NCBI GenBank assembly: GCA_003669555.1
Contig: QWOS01000086.1
Coordinates: 1 to 50,819 of the forward strand
Origin: Planctomycetota bacterium
GTDB taxonomy: Bacteria; Planctomycetota; Planctomycetia; Gemmatales; Gemmataceae
Direction of reading: 5' to 3'
DNA: 50,819 nucleotides
Shown here one piece after another: positions 1-9,218 of the stretch; the stretch's first letter is position 1; the number at the start of each line of letters is the position of its first letter. The notes beneath the pieces were generated by a model. It worked only from the letters and a program-made list of their open reading frames with translations, was not told the DNA's origin and did no database searches. The translations under genes were made by a program, and so were the position numbers.

Positions 1-147
1 GTGTCTTTCAATTTCACTCCGCAGAAGCCATAAGAACGGAAGCCAAGGATAAACCCAGAAGAAAATTAACTGTTGCGGCATGAGGTCGGGGTGGAGGCCG
101 CCAGGCTTTAGGAATTCCCATAACAGCTGGCATATAGAAAACAGCAG

Positions 148-2043
148 TCAGGGGCTGCCGGGGTTTGGCGAAGGCAGCAGGCGTTCGGCAGCCCCCAGGG
201 CACCATCGACAGGGTCTACCACCCGGGTCCATTCCGGCAGGTCCATTCCCCGGCTGTGGAACGACTCGGTGAAAGCCTGCCAGAAAGCCGCATCGTTGAA
301 CAGGCCACCACCCGCCACCAGGGTTTTTGGGCGATGATCTCCCCCATTTCGGAGCACCGTTTGTGCCAGTGCCCGCAAATGCAGCAAACCTTTCGAGCGC
401 AGTGATCCGGCCACCGTGTCCCCGTGGCTGGCCTGTTCGAGCACCAAACGAGCCAACCCGGCTGCTGCCCTTCCGGCGCCTTGCCGCCAATTGGCAAGCC
501 CCCGCGCGTCGGTCTGTTCGGTGGCAGCCAGGAGCACCTGCCGCAGGCTGGTTTCGGGGCCACGCCCATCCTCGGCCATGCAGACCGCTCGAATTCCCTC
601 ATCGGCTAGCCAGGCACCGCCACCTTCATCCCCGATCCCTGGGCCAAAACCACCCGCCCGCAGGCATTTCCCGTCACCTGGCTCCCACCAGGCGATCGAC
701 CCGGTGCCGGCTACCAGGCAAAGTGCCGCAGGGTCAGCGGCGGCAAGTGCCAATAGCCCCACATCGGTCAGTACTTTTACTCGCGTCCCGGGGAACCATG
801 CAGCCAGAAGCGAAGACAAGCGCGCCTGCAAGACTGTGGTGCCCGCCCCCGAGGTGCCTGCCACCACGGCACCCACTTCCCCGGCATCCAGCCCCACCCG
901 TTCCAGTTCGGCCAGGATGCGCCGCCGCCATTCGAAGGCAGTCCCATCAAGCCCGTGGGTGATGGGCAAAGCCGGGTGGCCCGTGGAACCCTCCAGGCGA
1001 CGCCACTGCACACCTTCCCGGATCGCCAAACGCACTTTCAGGGCGGTGCCGCCGCCATCGATTCCCACCACCACCGAGCGGGGGACCTGGTCTCCCGCTA
1101 CGCCAGGCTGGGTAACCAAAGCCCGGGCCACATGCCCCCCGGCAGCTTTCAGGCAGGCACGGGACTCATCCACATTTCGCGCGGATATCAAGCTAACGAT
1201 TGCTGTTTTCACCTCGTTACCGGCGGCAACCAGCCCCTCTCGTGCGGTATCGCTATCCACGGCAGCCGCCATGGCGACAAGGCGCACCGCGCGGAGGCGC
1301 AGCTTGTCGTTGGTGGCGCTCATGTCGACCATCAGGTCCCCATGGGTTTTACCCAGCAAAATCATGGTGCCAGTGGTGAGGGTGTTGAGTACCAGTTTGG
1401 TGGCAGTGCCCGCTCGCAGGCGGGTGGAGCCCATGAGCACTTCGGGGCCGGTCTCTACTTCGATCACATGGCTGGCCAGGGCCCCAATCTGGCTATTTTG
1501 CACGCAAGCCAACGCTGCTGTGAGGGCGCCAACCCTGGCAGCCTCTTCCAGGGCACCCAGGACATACGGTGTGCGTCCCGAGGCAGCGATACCCACCACG
1601 CAGTCGCGGTGGTCGAGGCCAAGGGCACGCAAATCGGCTGCACCCAACCCGGGCGAATCCTCCGCACCTTCAACCGCACGGAACATGGCACCCATGCCTC
1701 CCGCGATCAAGCCTGTCACCTGGCCTGGTGGTGATTGAAAAGTGGGGACGCATTCAGCGGCATCGAGCACGCCGAGCCTGCCGCTGGTACCCGCACCGGT
1801 GAATATCAGCCGCCCACCCCGCCGCAGTCGCTCCACAATGGCTTCGATCAGGCAACCAATAGCTTGCATCTGGGTGGCTACCACCGGGGCAACGCTGGCA
1901 TCGTGCCCGTTCATCAGGCGGGCAATGGACTCGGCGTCGAGGCGGTCGAGGTTGGCTGCCAGGGGGTTGCGGGTTTCTGTGGCCAGGGCGGCCAGGCTGT
2001 CGATGCGTGTGGGGCCGTCGGAAGTATCGTCGGCAATGGGCAT
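148..2043 (-). CDS. murQ: N-acetylmuramic acid 6-phosphate etherase fused to a BadF/BadG-type sugar kinase
   Basis: MurQ converts MurNAc-6-phosphate to GlcNAc-6-phosphate and D-lactate in peptidoglycan recycling. Residues 1-310 form the SIS-fold etherase, with TGAGTSGRLGVLDAAEC at 82-98. Glu97 and Glu128 line up, at a constant offset of 14, with the catalytic Glu83 and Glu114 of E. coli MurQ. ETGPEVLMGSTRLRAGT lies at 197-213. From about residue 322 a second domain begins with VVVGIDGGGTALKV, the phosphate-binding start of the BadF/BadG/GlcNAc-kinase ATPase family, followed by AGTGS and a late GGG nucleotide motif. MurQ alone is about 300 residues, so this 631-residue protein is a true two-domain fusion. 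It could phosphorylate MurNAc (or GlcNAc) and cleave the product in one chain; the kinase substrate is inferred. The start is taken at MPIADD because the 43 codons upstream do not look like the family. No signal peptide is seen, so it is cytoplasmic. Confidence 0.9.
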   Translation of the reverse strand: MPIADDTSDGPTRIDSLAALATETRNPLAANLDRLDAESIARLMNGHDASVAPVVATQMQAIGCLIEAIVERLRRGGRLIFTGAGTSGRLGVLDAAECVPTFQSPPGQVTGLIAGGMGAMFRAVEGAEDSPGLGAADLRALGLDHRDCVVGIAASGRTPYVLGALEEAARVGALTAALACVQNSQIGALASHVIEVETGPEVLMGSTRLRAGTATKLVLNTLTTGTMILLGKTHGDLMVDMSATNDKLRLRAVRLVAMAAAVDSDTAREGLVAAGNEVKTAIVSLISARNVDESRACLKAAGGHVARALVTQPGVAGDQVPRSVVVGIDGGGTALKVRLAIREGVQWRRLEGSTGHPALPITHGLDGTAFEWRRRILAELERVGLDAGEVGAVVAGTSGAGTTVLQARLSSLLAAWFPGTRVKVLTDVGLLALAAADPAALCLVAGTGSIAWWEPGDGKCLRAGGFGPGIGDEGGGAWLADEGIRAVCMAEDGRGPETSLRQVLLAATEQTDARGLANWRQGAGRAAAGLARLVLEQASHGDTVAGSLRSKGLLHLRALAQTVLRNGGDHRPKTLVAGGGLFNDAAFWQAFTESFHSRGMDLPEWTRVVDPVDGALGAAERLLPSPNPGSP

Positions 2044-2144
2044 GAATCGCCGCCAGATGTACAGGGAGGGCGGGAAGTTTAACCTCTGTGCGCACCATAC
2101 CAGTTCGAACGGAAGCCTGCTTCGATTGGCGTGAGTGAGTCGGG

Positions 2145-2172
2145 TTGACGGGAAATTAAATCGTCCTAACAT
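2145..2172 (+). promoter_or_regulatory. possible sigma70-type promoter for the DUF1559 gene
   Basis: TTGACG at 2145-2150 and TAACAT at 2167-2172 are separated by 16 bases, about 50 bases before the preferred ATG at 2223. The match to consensus is moderate (five and four of six), so this is only a candidate. Confidence 0.3.
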
Positions 2173-2222
2173 AGGACTGTATGGTTGATTCTGAGACTCA
2201 ATCTCAATTAGTGGATCCAGAT

Positions 2223-3209
2223 ATGCGAACTCGCCTCAAACGCCACGCCTTCACGCTCATCGAATTGCTGGTGGTCATTGCCATCATTGCTATTCTGGTC
2301 GGCTTGCTCGTGCCCGCTGTGCAGAAGGTGCGATCAGCCGCCTCCCGGGCCCAATGCCTCAACAACCTCAAGCAAATTGGCCTGGCCTGCCATAACCACC
2401 ATGACACCACCGGAGCCCTGCCGCCTTTGGGGAAGTATGGTGTATTCCCAGCCTCTTCCTGGAGTGCCCATGCGCGGATTCTCCCATATCTCGAACAGGA
2501 AAATCTCCAGAAGCTCATTGACTGGAACCTGCCTTACAGTTCCCAACCCGTCGTCACTGCCACCCGGGTGGCCACTTTTATGTGTCCGGCCGAACCCAAT
2601 GACAAGCCGCGCCTCGACGGCACCGTCACCCAGCGGCCCACCAGCTACGGTTTCAATTCGGGGCTCTGGGCTGTCTGGCAGCCTTTGGCAAATCGGGAGG
2701 GAGACGGCGCCTTCACCCTGCAACGCGGCATCCGTTTTGCAGATTGCCTCGACGGGTGTTCTAACACACTCGGCGTCGCCGAGGTAAAAACCTTTCAGCC
2801 TTATCTGCGGGATGGGGGCAATCCTGCCACTTTAGCTGCCTCCATGCCTGCCAATCCACAGGCTATGGTCACTCTTGGTGGTTCTTTCAAAGCCGATTCG
2901 GGGCATACGGAGTGGGTGGATGCCCGCGTGCATCAGACGGGCATGACCTGCCTCTGGACACCCAATACGCGCTGTAACTACACCGATCCGGCCAGCGGGC
3001 AGGCTTTTGATGTCGATTTCAATTCCAGCCGGGAAGGGCGGGGCACCCTCCCCACTTATGCCGGGGTGATAGCCCGCAGCCACCATGCGGGCGGTGTGAA
3101 TGTGCTGATACTGGATGGTTCGGGCCGGTTTGTGCCAGACAGCATTGATCTGACCACCTGGCGGGCTTTGGGAACCCGTTCTGGTGGTGAGGTGGCTCAG
3201 ATGCCCTGA
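2223..3209 (+). CDS. DUF1559 prepilin-like protein with H-x9-DG C-terminus
   Basis: The N-terminus has a short basic leader followed by AFTLIELLVVIAIIAILVGLL, the prepilin peptidase site and hydrophobic helix of type II secretion/type IV pilins (Phe just before TLIE). The globular part then shows the planctomycete DUF1559 start AVQKVRSAASRAQCLNNLKQIG. Near the end, a His is followed nine residues later by DG (HAGGVNVLILDG), the H-x9-DG signature of this family. Planctomycetes carry many paralogues, thought to be secreted pseudopilin-like surface proteins; the individual function is unknown. The start at 2223 puts the leader at normal length (328 residues); a start 14 codons upstream is possible. 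It stands alone, divergent from the MurQ fusion. Confidence 0.9.
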   Translation: MRTRLKRHAFTLIELLVVIAIIAILVGLLVPAVQKVRSAASRAQCLNNLKQIGLACHNHHDTTGALPPLGKYGVFPASSWSAHARILPYLEQENLQKLIDWNLPYSSQPVVTATRVATFMCPAEPNDKPRLDGTVTQRPTSYGFNSGLWAVWQPLANREGDGAFTLQRGIRFADCLDGCSNTLGVAEVKTFQPYLRDGGNPATLAASMPANPQAMVTLGGSFKADSGHTEWVDARVHQTGMTCLWTPNTRCNYTDPASGQAFDVDFNSSREGRGTLPTYAGVIARSHHAGGVNVLILDGSGRFVPDSIDLTTWRALGTRSGGEVAQMP

Positions 3210-3380
3210 AGCTTTCCTGAAGGGGCCTGGCAGTTGTTCTTGCTGGGAAATGCGGTTAATATGAGTATGCGATTCCTGCACCCACCGCCCCGGTGGCGTG
3301 TGCGGGAATTTAGCGTGGAGTCAGTCGGCGCAAAATGGCTGTGATTCCTGTTTTTAGCTCGCAAACCGGTGGATATTCCC

Positions 3381-6300
3381 ATGCGCGACAAGTCATTGGG
3401 CACAGCGGCTGTCTTTCTGGGCCTCTGGTCGGGTATGGCCCTGGGCGCCCCCAGACTGGAATTCAACCGCGATATCCGTCCCATTCTGGCGGAAAACTGC
3501 TTTGCTTGCCATGGTCCCGATAGCGCGGCCCGCAAGGCCGATTTGCGCCTCGACCGCCGTGAGGACGCCATCAAGGCCGGGGCTATCGTACCGGGCAAGC
3601 CTGATGAGAGCGCCCTGGTTGAGCGGGTTTTCGAGACCGCTGCCGACAAGATCATGCCGCCGCCCAAGGCGCACAAGGTGCTGAAACCCGCCCAGAAAGA
3701 ATTGCTGCAAGCCTGGGTGGCCCAGGGGGCTGAATACCAGTTGCACTGGTCGTTTCTCACTCCCCCCCGTCCGGTGGTTCCCGTGGTCGTCAACAAATCC
3801 TGGGCGCGCAACCCTGTCGACTCCTTCCTGCTGGCCGGTATGGAGGCCCGTGGTTTGGCCCCCGCGCCCGAGGCTGACCGGCACACCCTGGCCCGTCGGC
3901 TGAGTTTCGACCTGACCGGCCTGCCTCCGGCCCCGGACCTGGTGAGCGGATTTGTCGCCGACCAGTCCCCCGACGCCTACGAGAAACTGGTCGACAAACT
4001 ACTGGCCTCTTCTCACTGGGGCGAGCATCGCGGCCGCTACTGGCTCGACGCGGCCCGCTTCGCTGATACCCATGGCATCCATTTCGACAACTACCGCGAA
4101 ATGTGGAGCTACCGTGACTGGGTGATCAATGCCTTTAACAAGAACCTGCCATTCGACCAGTTCACCATCGAGCAGTTGGCGGGTGATCTGCTACCTAACG
4201 CCACTCTCGACCAGCGCGTTGCCACGGGCTTCAATCGCTGCAATATAACCACCAATGAAGGTGGAGCCATCAGCGAGGAATACCTCGTGCTTTATGCCCG
4301 CGACCGCACCGAGACCACCTCGCTGGTGTGGATGGGGCTGACCACCGGTTGTGCGGTCTGCCATGACCACAAGTTTGACCCCGTGAGCACGAAGGAGTTC
4401 TACGCGCTATCGGCTTTCTTCAACAACACCACCCAAAATGCCATGGACGGCAACATCAAGGACACGCCACCCATCATGGCCTTGCCCAAGGCCGACGAGC
4501 AGGCCGCCTGGCCGAAGCTGCGTGACGGTATCACCGGGCAAAAACAACGCGTGGAGGAGCGCAAGAAGAGCGGGCGCGTTGAATTCGATCGCTGGCTGAC
4601 GGCGGTCAAGCCGACCGAGACCCGGCGCAATATCCCCAGCAACAACCTGGCCTTCCATGCCGAACTGCGCGAGGGGCAGGGCACCGAGGTCGAAACCCGC
4701 ACCAACGGGAAGGTTGCCAAGCTGAAACTTGAAGGGGCCGCCTGGGTAGCTGACAAAGACAAAACCCGCAAAGACCTGCAAATCAACAGCCCGGGTGCCA
4801 TTGCCCTGCCTGATGTGGGTGACCTGGAAAGGGACAAGCCATTCACCGTGGGTGCGTGGGTGCAAGTGCCACGCGGTTCTAGTTTTGGTCCTATTGTCGC
4901 CCGCATGGAAAAAGGCCCCGGCCATCGTGGCTGGGATTTGTGGAGTGAGAATGGCCGCTTCGGCATGCACCTGGTGAGCACCTGGCCTACCAGCGGCATC
5001 AAGGTGCTGACAAAAAAGACTTTTAATTTTGGTGAATGGCACCATGTGATGGTGGTGTATGACGGTTCCTCCAAAGCTGCCGGCGTGAAGGTCTTTATCG
5101 ATGGGGCCTCGCTGGAAACCGAGACGGTCAACGACACCCTGGCCGCTGCGCCGGGCACCATCCGTACCACTGTGCCGCTCCGCATCGGCCGCCGCTCCGA
5201 GAGTGAGCCGCTCAACAAGGTACGCCTGTACGACCTGCGTCTGTACACCGTAGCCCTGACGCCCGGTCAGGTTGCCGATCTGGGCCGCGATGGGCACATT
5301 GCCGACATCCTTGCCCGTGATCCGGCCAAGCGTACCGCTGCCGAAAAGGATGAACTGTTCGGTTGGTGGCTGGCCAATCAGGACACCAGCTCCATCGACA
5401 TGGCCCGCAAACTCCAGGACCTGGAGCGACAGGAAAAGGAGATGCTGGGCCGGGGAACCCAGGCCCATGTGATGGCCGAGAAGCCGGGCGAGGCCATGGC
5501 CTTCGTGCTGGCCCGTGGCGAATACGACAAGCGCAAAGACCAGGTGAAACCCGAGACGCCAGCTGTCCTGCCAGGATTTCCGCAAGGCGCCCCGCGGAAC
5601 CGTCTCGGTCTGGCCCGCTGGCTGATGCTGCCTGAGCACCCGCTGACTGCCCGCGTGACGGTCAACCGCTTCTGGCAAGAGCTGTTTGGCACCGGCCTGG
5701 TTCGTACCAGTGGCGACTTTGGCGTGACAGGCGAACTACCCAGCCACCCGGAACTTCTCGACTTTCTGGCGATCAATTTTCGGGAGAACGCCTGGGATGT
5801 GAAGAAATTTTTCAAGTTGCTGGTCACTTCAGCGGCTTACCGGCAGGTGGCTCGCGCCACGCCTGACAAGCTGGAAAAAGATCCCGCCAACCGGTTGCTG
5901 GCCCGTGGCCCCCGTTTCCGGATGGATGCCGAAATGATCCGTGATAACGCTATCGCCGCCAGCGGTTTGCTGGTGCCAAAAATAGGCGGCCCCAGCGTCC
6001 GGCCTTACCAGCCCGAGGGGGTCTGGGAAGCGGTGGCCATGCGTGAGAGCAACACCCATACCTACCGCCGCGATGCGGGTGAGAACCTTTACCGTCGTAG
6101 CCTGTATACCTTCTGGAAACGGGCAGCCCCACCTGCCAGCATGGACATCCTCAACGCCCCGAACCGTGAGACCTGTGTGGTGCGCCGCGAGCGCACCAAC
6201 ACGCCGTTGCAAGCCCTGGTCACTCTCAACGACCCCCAGTTCATCGAGGCGGCACGCCATATGGCTGAGCAGGTTATCGTTGCTGACCCGGCCCAGAAAG

Positions 6301-6575
6301 CGCTGAATCTTTCGGGTGAAGCCCTGACCCGCGCCCGTCTTAACGCCATGTCCATGCGCATCCTTTCCCGCCCGCTCGGCGAGGGTGAACAGCGTGTGAT
6401 GGCCAGCGAAGTCGTAGCCCTGCTGGCGCACTACCAGGCCAGGCCGGTAGAGGCGCGTGAGCTGGTCAGCCAGGGGGATACCAAGCCAGCCGCTGGCCTG
6501 CCCGCGGGTGAACTGGCCACCTGGACCCTGGTCGCCAACACCCTGTTCAATCTGGATGAGACCCTGAACAAGTGA
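3381..6575 (+). CDS. DUF1549/DUF1553 planctomycete cytochrome-type protein with LamG-like domain (cassette A)
   Basis: This secreted protein of about 1064 residues has the usual planctomycete order. An N-terminal signal peptide is followed by a cytochrome-like domain with heme motif CFACH at about 40-44. DUF1549 (PSCyt2) follows, with a second CAVCH around 324 in a CHDHKFDP context. A concanavalin A/LamG-like domain at about 470-620 carries FTVGAWV and GEWHHVMVVYDG. DUF1553 (PSD1) is C-terminal, with LGLARWLMLPEHPLTARVTV and an ending typical of the family, NLDET. Heme attachment is expected from the motifs; the enzymatic role of the family is unknown, with extracellular polymer breakdown often proposed. 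ATG 3381 has GGTGG upstream; a GTG four codons earlier is less likely. The DUF1501 gene follows after 48 bases, so the two are probably co-transcribed. Confidence 0.9.
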   Translation: MRDKSLGTAAVFLGLWSGMALGAPRLEFNRDIRPILAENCFACHGPDSAARKADLRLDRREDAIKAGAIVPGKPDESALVERVFETAADKIMPPPKAHKVLKPAQKELLQAWVAQGAEYQLHWSFLTPPRPVVPVVVNKSWARNPVDSFLLAGMEARGLAPAPEADRHTLARRLSFDLTGLPPAPDLVSGFVADQSPDAYEKLVDKLLASSHWGEHRGRYWLDAARFADTHGIHFDNYREMWSYRDWVINAFNKNLPFDQFTIEQLAGDLLPNATLDQRVATGFNRCNITTNEGGAISEEYLVLYARDRTETTSLVWMGLTTGCAVCHDHKFDPVSTKEFYALSAFFNNTTQNAMDGNIKDTPPIMALPKADEQAAWPKLRDGITGQKQRVEERKKSGRVEFDRWLTAVKPTETRRNIPSNNLAFHAELREGQGTEVETRTNGKVAKLKLEGAAWVADKDKTRKDLQINSPGAIALPDVGDLERDKPFTVGAWVQVPRGSSFGPIVARMEKGPGHRGWDLWSENGRFGMHLVSTWPTSGIKVLTKKTFNFGEWHHVMVVYDGSSKAAGVKVFIDGASLETETVNDTLAAAPGTIRTTVPLRIGRRSESEPLNKVRLYDLRLYTVALTPGQVADLGRDGHIADILARDPAKRTAAEKDELFGWWLANQDTSSIDMARKLQDLERQEKEMLGRGTQAHVMAEKPGEAMAFVLARGEYDKRKDQVKPETPAVLPGFPQGAPRNRLGLARWLMLPEHPLTARVTVNRFWQELFGTGLVRTSGDFGVTGELPSHPELLDFLAINFRENAWDVKKFFKLLVTSAAYRQVARATPDKLEKDPANRLLARGPRFRMDAEMIRDNAIAASGLLVPKIGGPSVRPYQPEGVWEAVAMRESNTHTYRRDAGENLYRRSLYTFWKRAAPPASMDILNAPNRETCVVRRERTNTPLQALVTLNDPQFIEAARHMAEQVIVADPAQKALNLSGEALTRARLNAMSMRILSRPLGEGEQRVMASEVVALLAHYQARPVEARELVSQGDTKPAAGLPAGELATWTLVANTLFNLDETLNK

Positions 6576-6623
6576 CCGTTCGGGTCGATACATTTTCGGA
6601 CAACCAGCCCGGAGGAAAAAACC

Positions 6624-8102
6624 ATGTTCCCAGCCAATGATCCGATTCTGGCTCTCACCCGCAGGCATTTTTTTTCCCAGGGTTCCCACGCCATGGGCTG
6701 GGCCGCCTTGTCCAGCCTGATGGGCAAGTATGCCCTGGGGGCCGACAACCCTGCCAATCCCCTGGGGGCGGTCACCACCAACCAGGCTGCCGCCGGGCCT
6801 CATTTTCCTGGCAAATGCAAAAACATCATCTATCTGCACATGGTGGGCGGACCGCCGCAGATGGATTTGTACGACTACAAACCGAAAATGCAGGATTTTT
6901 ACGACAAGGACCTGCCCGAATCGATCCGCAACGGCCAGCGCCTCACCACCATGACCAGCGGCCAGGCCCGCTTCCCGATTGCCCCGAGCAAATTCAAGTT
7001 CAAGCAACATGGCAAGTCCGGCATGTGGGTTTCTGAACTGCTGCCGTACACGGCCAGTATGGTCGACGATATGAGCTTCATCCGCTCAATGAACACCGAG
7101 GCGATCAACCACGAGCCAGCCATCACCTACATCCAGACCGGCAATCAGGTGACTGGCCGCCCTTGCCTGGGAGCCTGGACCAGCTATGGCCTGGGATCGC
7201 TCAACCGCAATCTGCCCACCTTTGTGGTGATGGTGGCACGCCCCACCAACCAGGAGCAGATGCAGGCTATTTCAGCCCGGCTCTGGCAGTCGGGCTACCT
7301 GCCTGGCGAGCATGCCGGCGTTTCATTCCGCTCCAGTGGCGATCCAATCCTTTACCTCAACAACCCTCCGGGTGTCTCCACCGACTTGCGCCGTCGCACC
7401 CTTGACAGCATGCGCGACCTCAACCAGATAACCCTTGATGGCCTGCATGACCCTGAAACGCTCACCCGCATCCAGCAATACGAGATGGCCTACCGCATGC
7501 AGACCAGTGTGCCGGAAATGACGGATCTCAGCAACGAACCCGAAAGTACTTTTCGTTTCTATGGGCCTGAAGTAAAAAAACCGGGGACTTTTGCCAACAC
7601 CGCGTTGATGGCTCGCCGGCTGGTGGAGCGGGGTGTTCGTTTTGTGCAGGTCTATCACAACAACTGGGACACGCACGGCAATGTCGCCGGCCGGCTGCCC
7701 GACCAGTGCCGGGATGTTGACCAGCCTTGCTGGGGACTTATCCAGGATCTGAAACGCAAAGGCATGCTGGACAGCACGCTGGTCATCTGGGGTGGCGAAT
7801 TTGGCCGGACCATCTACTCGCAAGGTGGCCTGTCGAAGACCAACTACGGTCGCGATCACCATCCCCGCTGTTTCACCTGGTGGATGGCGGGCGGTGGTAT
7901 CAGGGCGGGCACGGTATACGGCGAGACCGACGATTTCAGCTACAACATTGTCAAGGATCCGGTGCATATCCGCGACATGCACGCCACCATCCTCAAGCTG
8001 CTGGGCTTCGACCACCAACGATTCACCGTGCGCTCGCAGGGCCTCGACCAGCGTTTGACGGGTGTGGAGCAGGCCAAGGTGGTGCAGGGGATTCTGGCCT
8101 GA
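6624..8102 (+). CDS. DUF1501 protein with Tat-like signal (cassette A)
   Basis: A 492-residue protein of the DUF1501 family, which shares the alkaline phosphatase/sulfatase fold. The N-terminus has a twin-arginine signal (LTRRHFF followed by a hydrophobic stretch), so folded export is likely. Family landmarks are HMVGGPPQMDLYDYKP near the start, NNWDTHGN, WGGEFGRT, GRDHHPRCFTWWMAGGG and MHATILKLLG. His and Asp residues in these motifs suggest a metal site, but activity has not been shown for the family to my knowledge. A good ribosome site (GGAGG) lies ten bases before the ATG. It follows the DUF1549/1553 gene, the standard pairing in planctomycetes, which suggests a joint extracellular function. 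No WD40 gene follows here, unlike the two other cassettes in the window. Confidence 0.9.
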   Translation: MFPANDPILALTRRHFFSQGSHAMGWAALSSLMGKYALGADNPANPLGAVTTNQAAAGPHFPGKCKNIIYLHMVGGPPQMDLYDYKPKMQDFYDKDLPESIRNGQRLTTMTSGQARFPIAPSKFKFKQHGKSGMWVSELLPYTASMVDDMSFIRSMNTEAINHEPAITYIQTGNQVTGRPCLGAWTSYGLGSLNRNLPTFVVMVARPTNQEQMQAISARLWQSGYLPGEHAGVSFRSSGDPILYLNNPPGVSTDLRRRTLDSMRDLNQITLDGLHDPETLTRIQQYEMAYRMQTSVPEMTDLSNEPESTFRFYGPEVKKPGTFANTALMARRLVERGVRFVQVYHNNWDTHGNVAGRLPDQCRDVDQPCWGLIQDLKRKGMLDSTLVIWGGEFGRTIYSQGGLSKTNYGRDHHPRCFTWWMAGGGIRAGTVYGETDDFSYNIVKDPVHIRDMHATILKLLGFDHQRFTVRSQGLDQRLTGVEQAKVVQGILA

Positions 8103-8177
8103 CTGTGGTTTGGGATTGGCTGCGGAGGGATGGGGCTTTCGGCTGCGTGTCTGCCAGCCATCCTGTATTTCTCCTTC

Positions 8178-9203
8178 CTAATGCACCCGCACCGGGTTCT
8201 GCAATATCCTCAGGGTACCCGTGTCTGCATCCAGCTCCACCAGCGCGCCGTGGGGAAGCGTTGCGTTTTGGGGCGTATGCCCCACAGGGTAGCGCATCAG
8301 CACGGGGACCTTCAGTTTGCTGAAGTAGTCGTGCAGCACGCGGGTGGTATCTGTCTCCTCTGCCTCGTCTCTGGTGGTGAACGAGCCCAGCACCACGCCC
8401 GCCACCTGGTCGAGCACACCAGCCAGGCGCAGTTGCGACAGGTAGCGGTCGATACGGTAGGCCGGTTCGCTGACATCCTCCAAAAACAGGATGGAGCCCC
8501 TGGGCTGTATGGCGTGCGGCGTGCCCATCAGGGTGACCACCAGGCTGAGGTTGCCACCCAGCAAGCGGCCTGTGACCTTGCCCCCCACCAATTTTACAGG
8601 TTTGTGCCCTTTGGGGATCTCCACCACATAGCCGCGCTCACCGGGGACATATTGTCCCGCGAACACCGCTCGCTGGAACGATTTGGCCGGGAAGGCGTAG
8701 GCGGGTTCAGCCTCGCGCCATAGGTCGCGCATGGCCATGGGTGAATGGAAAGTGACTACCTGGGCATGCCTGGCAACCGCCAGGTGCAATGCGGTGATGT
8801 CGGAATAGCCGGCGATGACCTTGGGGTCTTTGCGCAAGGCGCTGTAGTCGATCCGGTCAAGAATGCGCGACATGCCAAACCCGCCGCGCACCGGCATGAT
8901 CATTCGCACGGTGGGATCACGGAGGTAGTCGTTGATCTCGGCGGCACGCTCGGCATCGCTGCCGCCCAGGTAGTTTTCCTTGCGGCCCACCAACCCGGGC
9001 TTGCTGACCACTCGATAGCCCTTCGACTCCATCAACTTCACATAAACCAAAAACTCCGGGCCGGTTGCCGGTGCAGAGGGAGCCACCAGGGCGATGGTAT
9101 CGCCCGGCTTCAGAGCCATTGGAAAGAGCCAGGTGTCAGGGCCCAACGCCATGGCAGGGCCAGCACAGGCAACTGTCCAGAAGCAAATCAGCAACGGGCG
9201 CAT
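8178..9203 (-). CDS. ldcA: S66 family LD-carboxypeptidase, predicted exported
   Basis: Family S66 removes the terminal D-alanine from muropeptide tetrapeptides. The catalytic triad can be read directly: Ser134 in GYSDIT (nucleophile elbow), Glu242 in FLEDVSEP and His309 in YPVGHTPQ, matching Ser106/Glu200/His270 of E. coli LdcA. GGFGMSRILDRIDY precedes the nucleophile as in the family. The first 20 residues (MRPLLICFWTVACAGPAMA) look like a cleavable signal peptide, unlike the cytoplasmic E. coli enzyme. The ATG at 9203 is preferred because GGGGTGG lies just upstream; a GTG at 9218 directly abuts the stop of the upstream hydrolase. It is the second gene of a two-gene minus-strand unit. Confidence 0.85.
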   Translation of the reverse strand: MRPLLICFWTVACAGPAMALGPDTWLFPMALKPGDTIALVAPSAPATGPEFLVYVKLMESKGYRVVSKPGLVGRKENYLGGSDAERAAEINDYLRDPTVRMIMPVRGGFGMSRILDRIDYSALRKDPKVIAGYSDITALHLAVARHAQVVTFHSPMAMRDLWREAEPAYAFPAKSFQRAVFAGQYVPGERGYVVEIPKGHKPVKLVGGKVTGRLLGGNLSLVVTLMGTPHAIQPRGSILFLEDVSEPAYRIDRYLSQLRLAGVLDQVAGVVLGSFTTRDEAEETDTTRVLHDYFSKLKVPVLMRYPVGHTPQNATLPHGALVELDADTGTLRILQNPVRVH

Positions 9204-9218
9204 GCTGTTCCACCCCAC

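Noticed and set aside
14-490. Minus-strand frame at the window start
   Set aside because: Overlaps the MurQ-fusion C-terminus in another frame; composition is typical of a shadow.
416-1738. Long open frame on the plus strand opposite the MurQ fusion
   Set aside because: It is antisense to a gene with clear catalytic motifs; its Arg/Ser/Pro/Ala-rich composition is typical of shadow frames in GC-rich DNA.
4407-5829. Long minus-strand frames opposite the cassette A DUF1549/1553 gene
   Set aside because: No family motifs or ribosome sites; the plus-strand gene is unambiguous.
5829-7010. Minus-strand frame of about 390 codons spanning the junction of two cassette A genes
   Set aside because: Crosses two well-supported plus-strand genes and has no recognisable domain.
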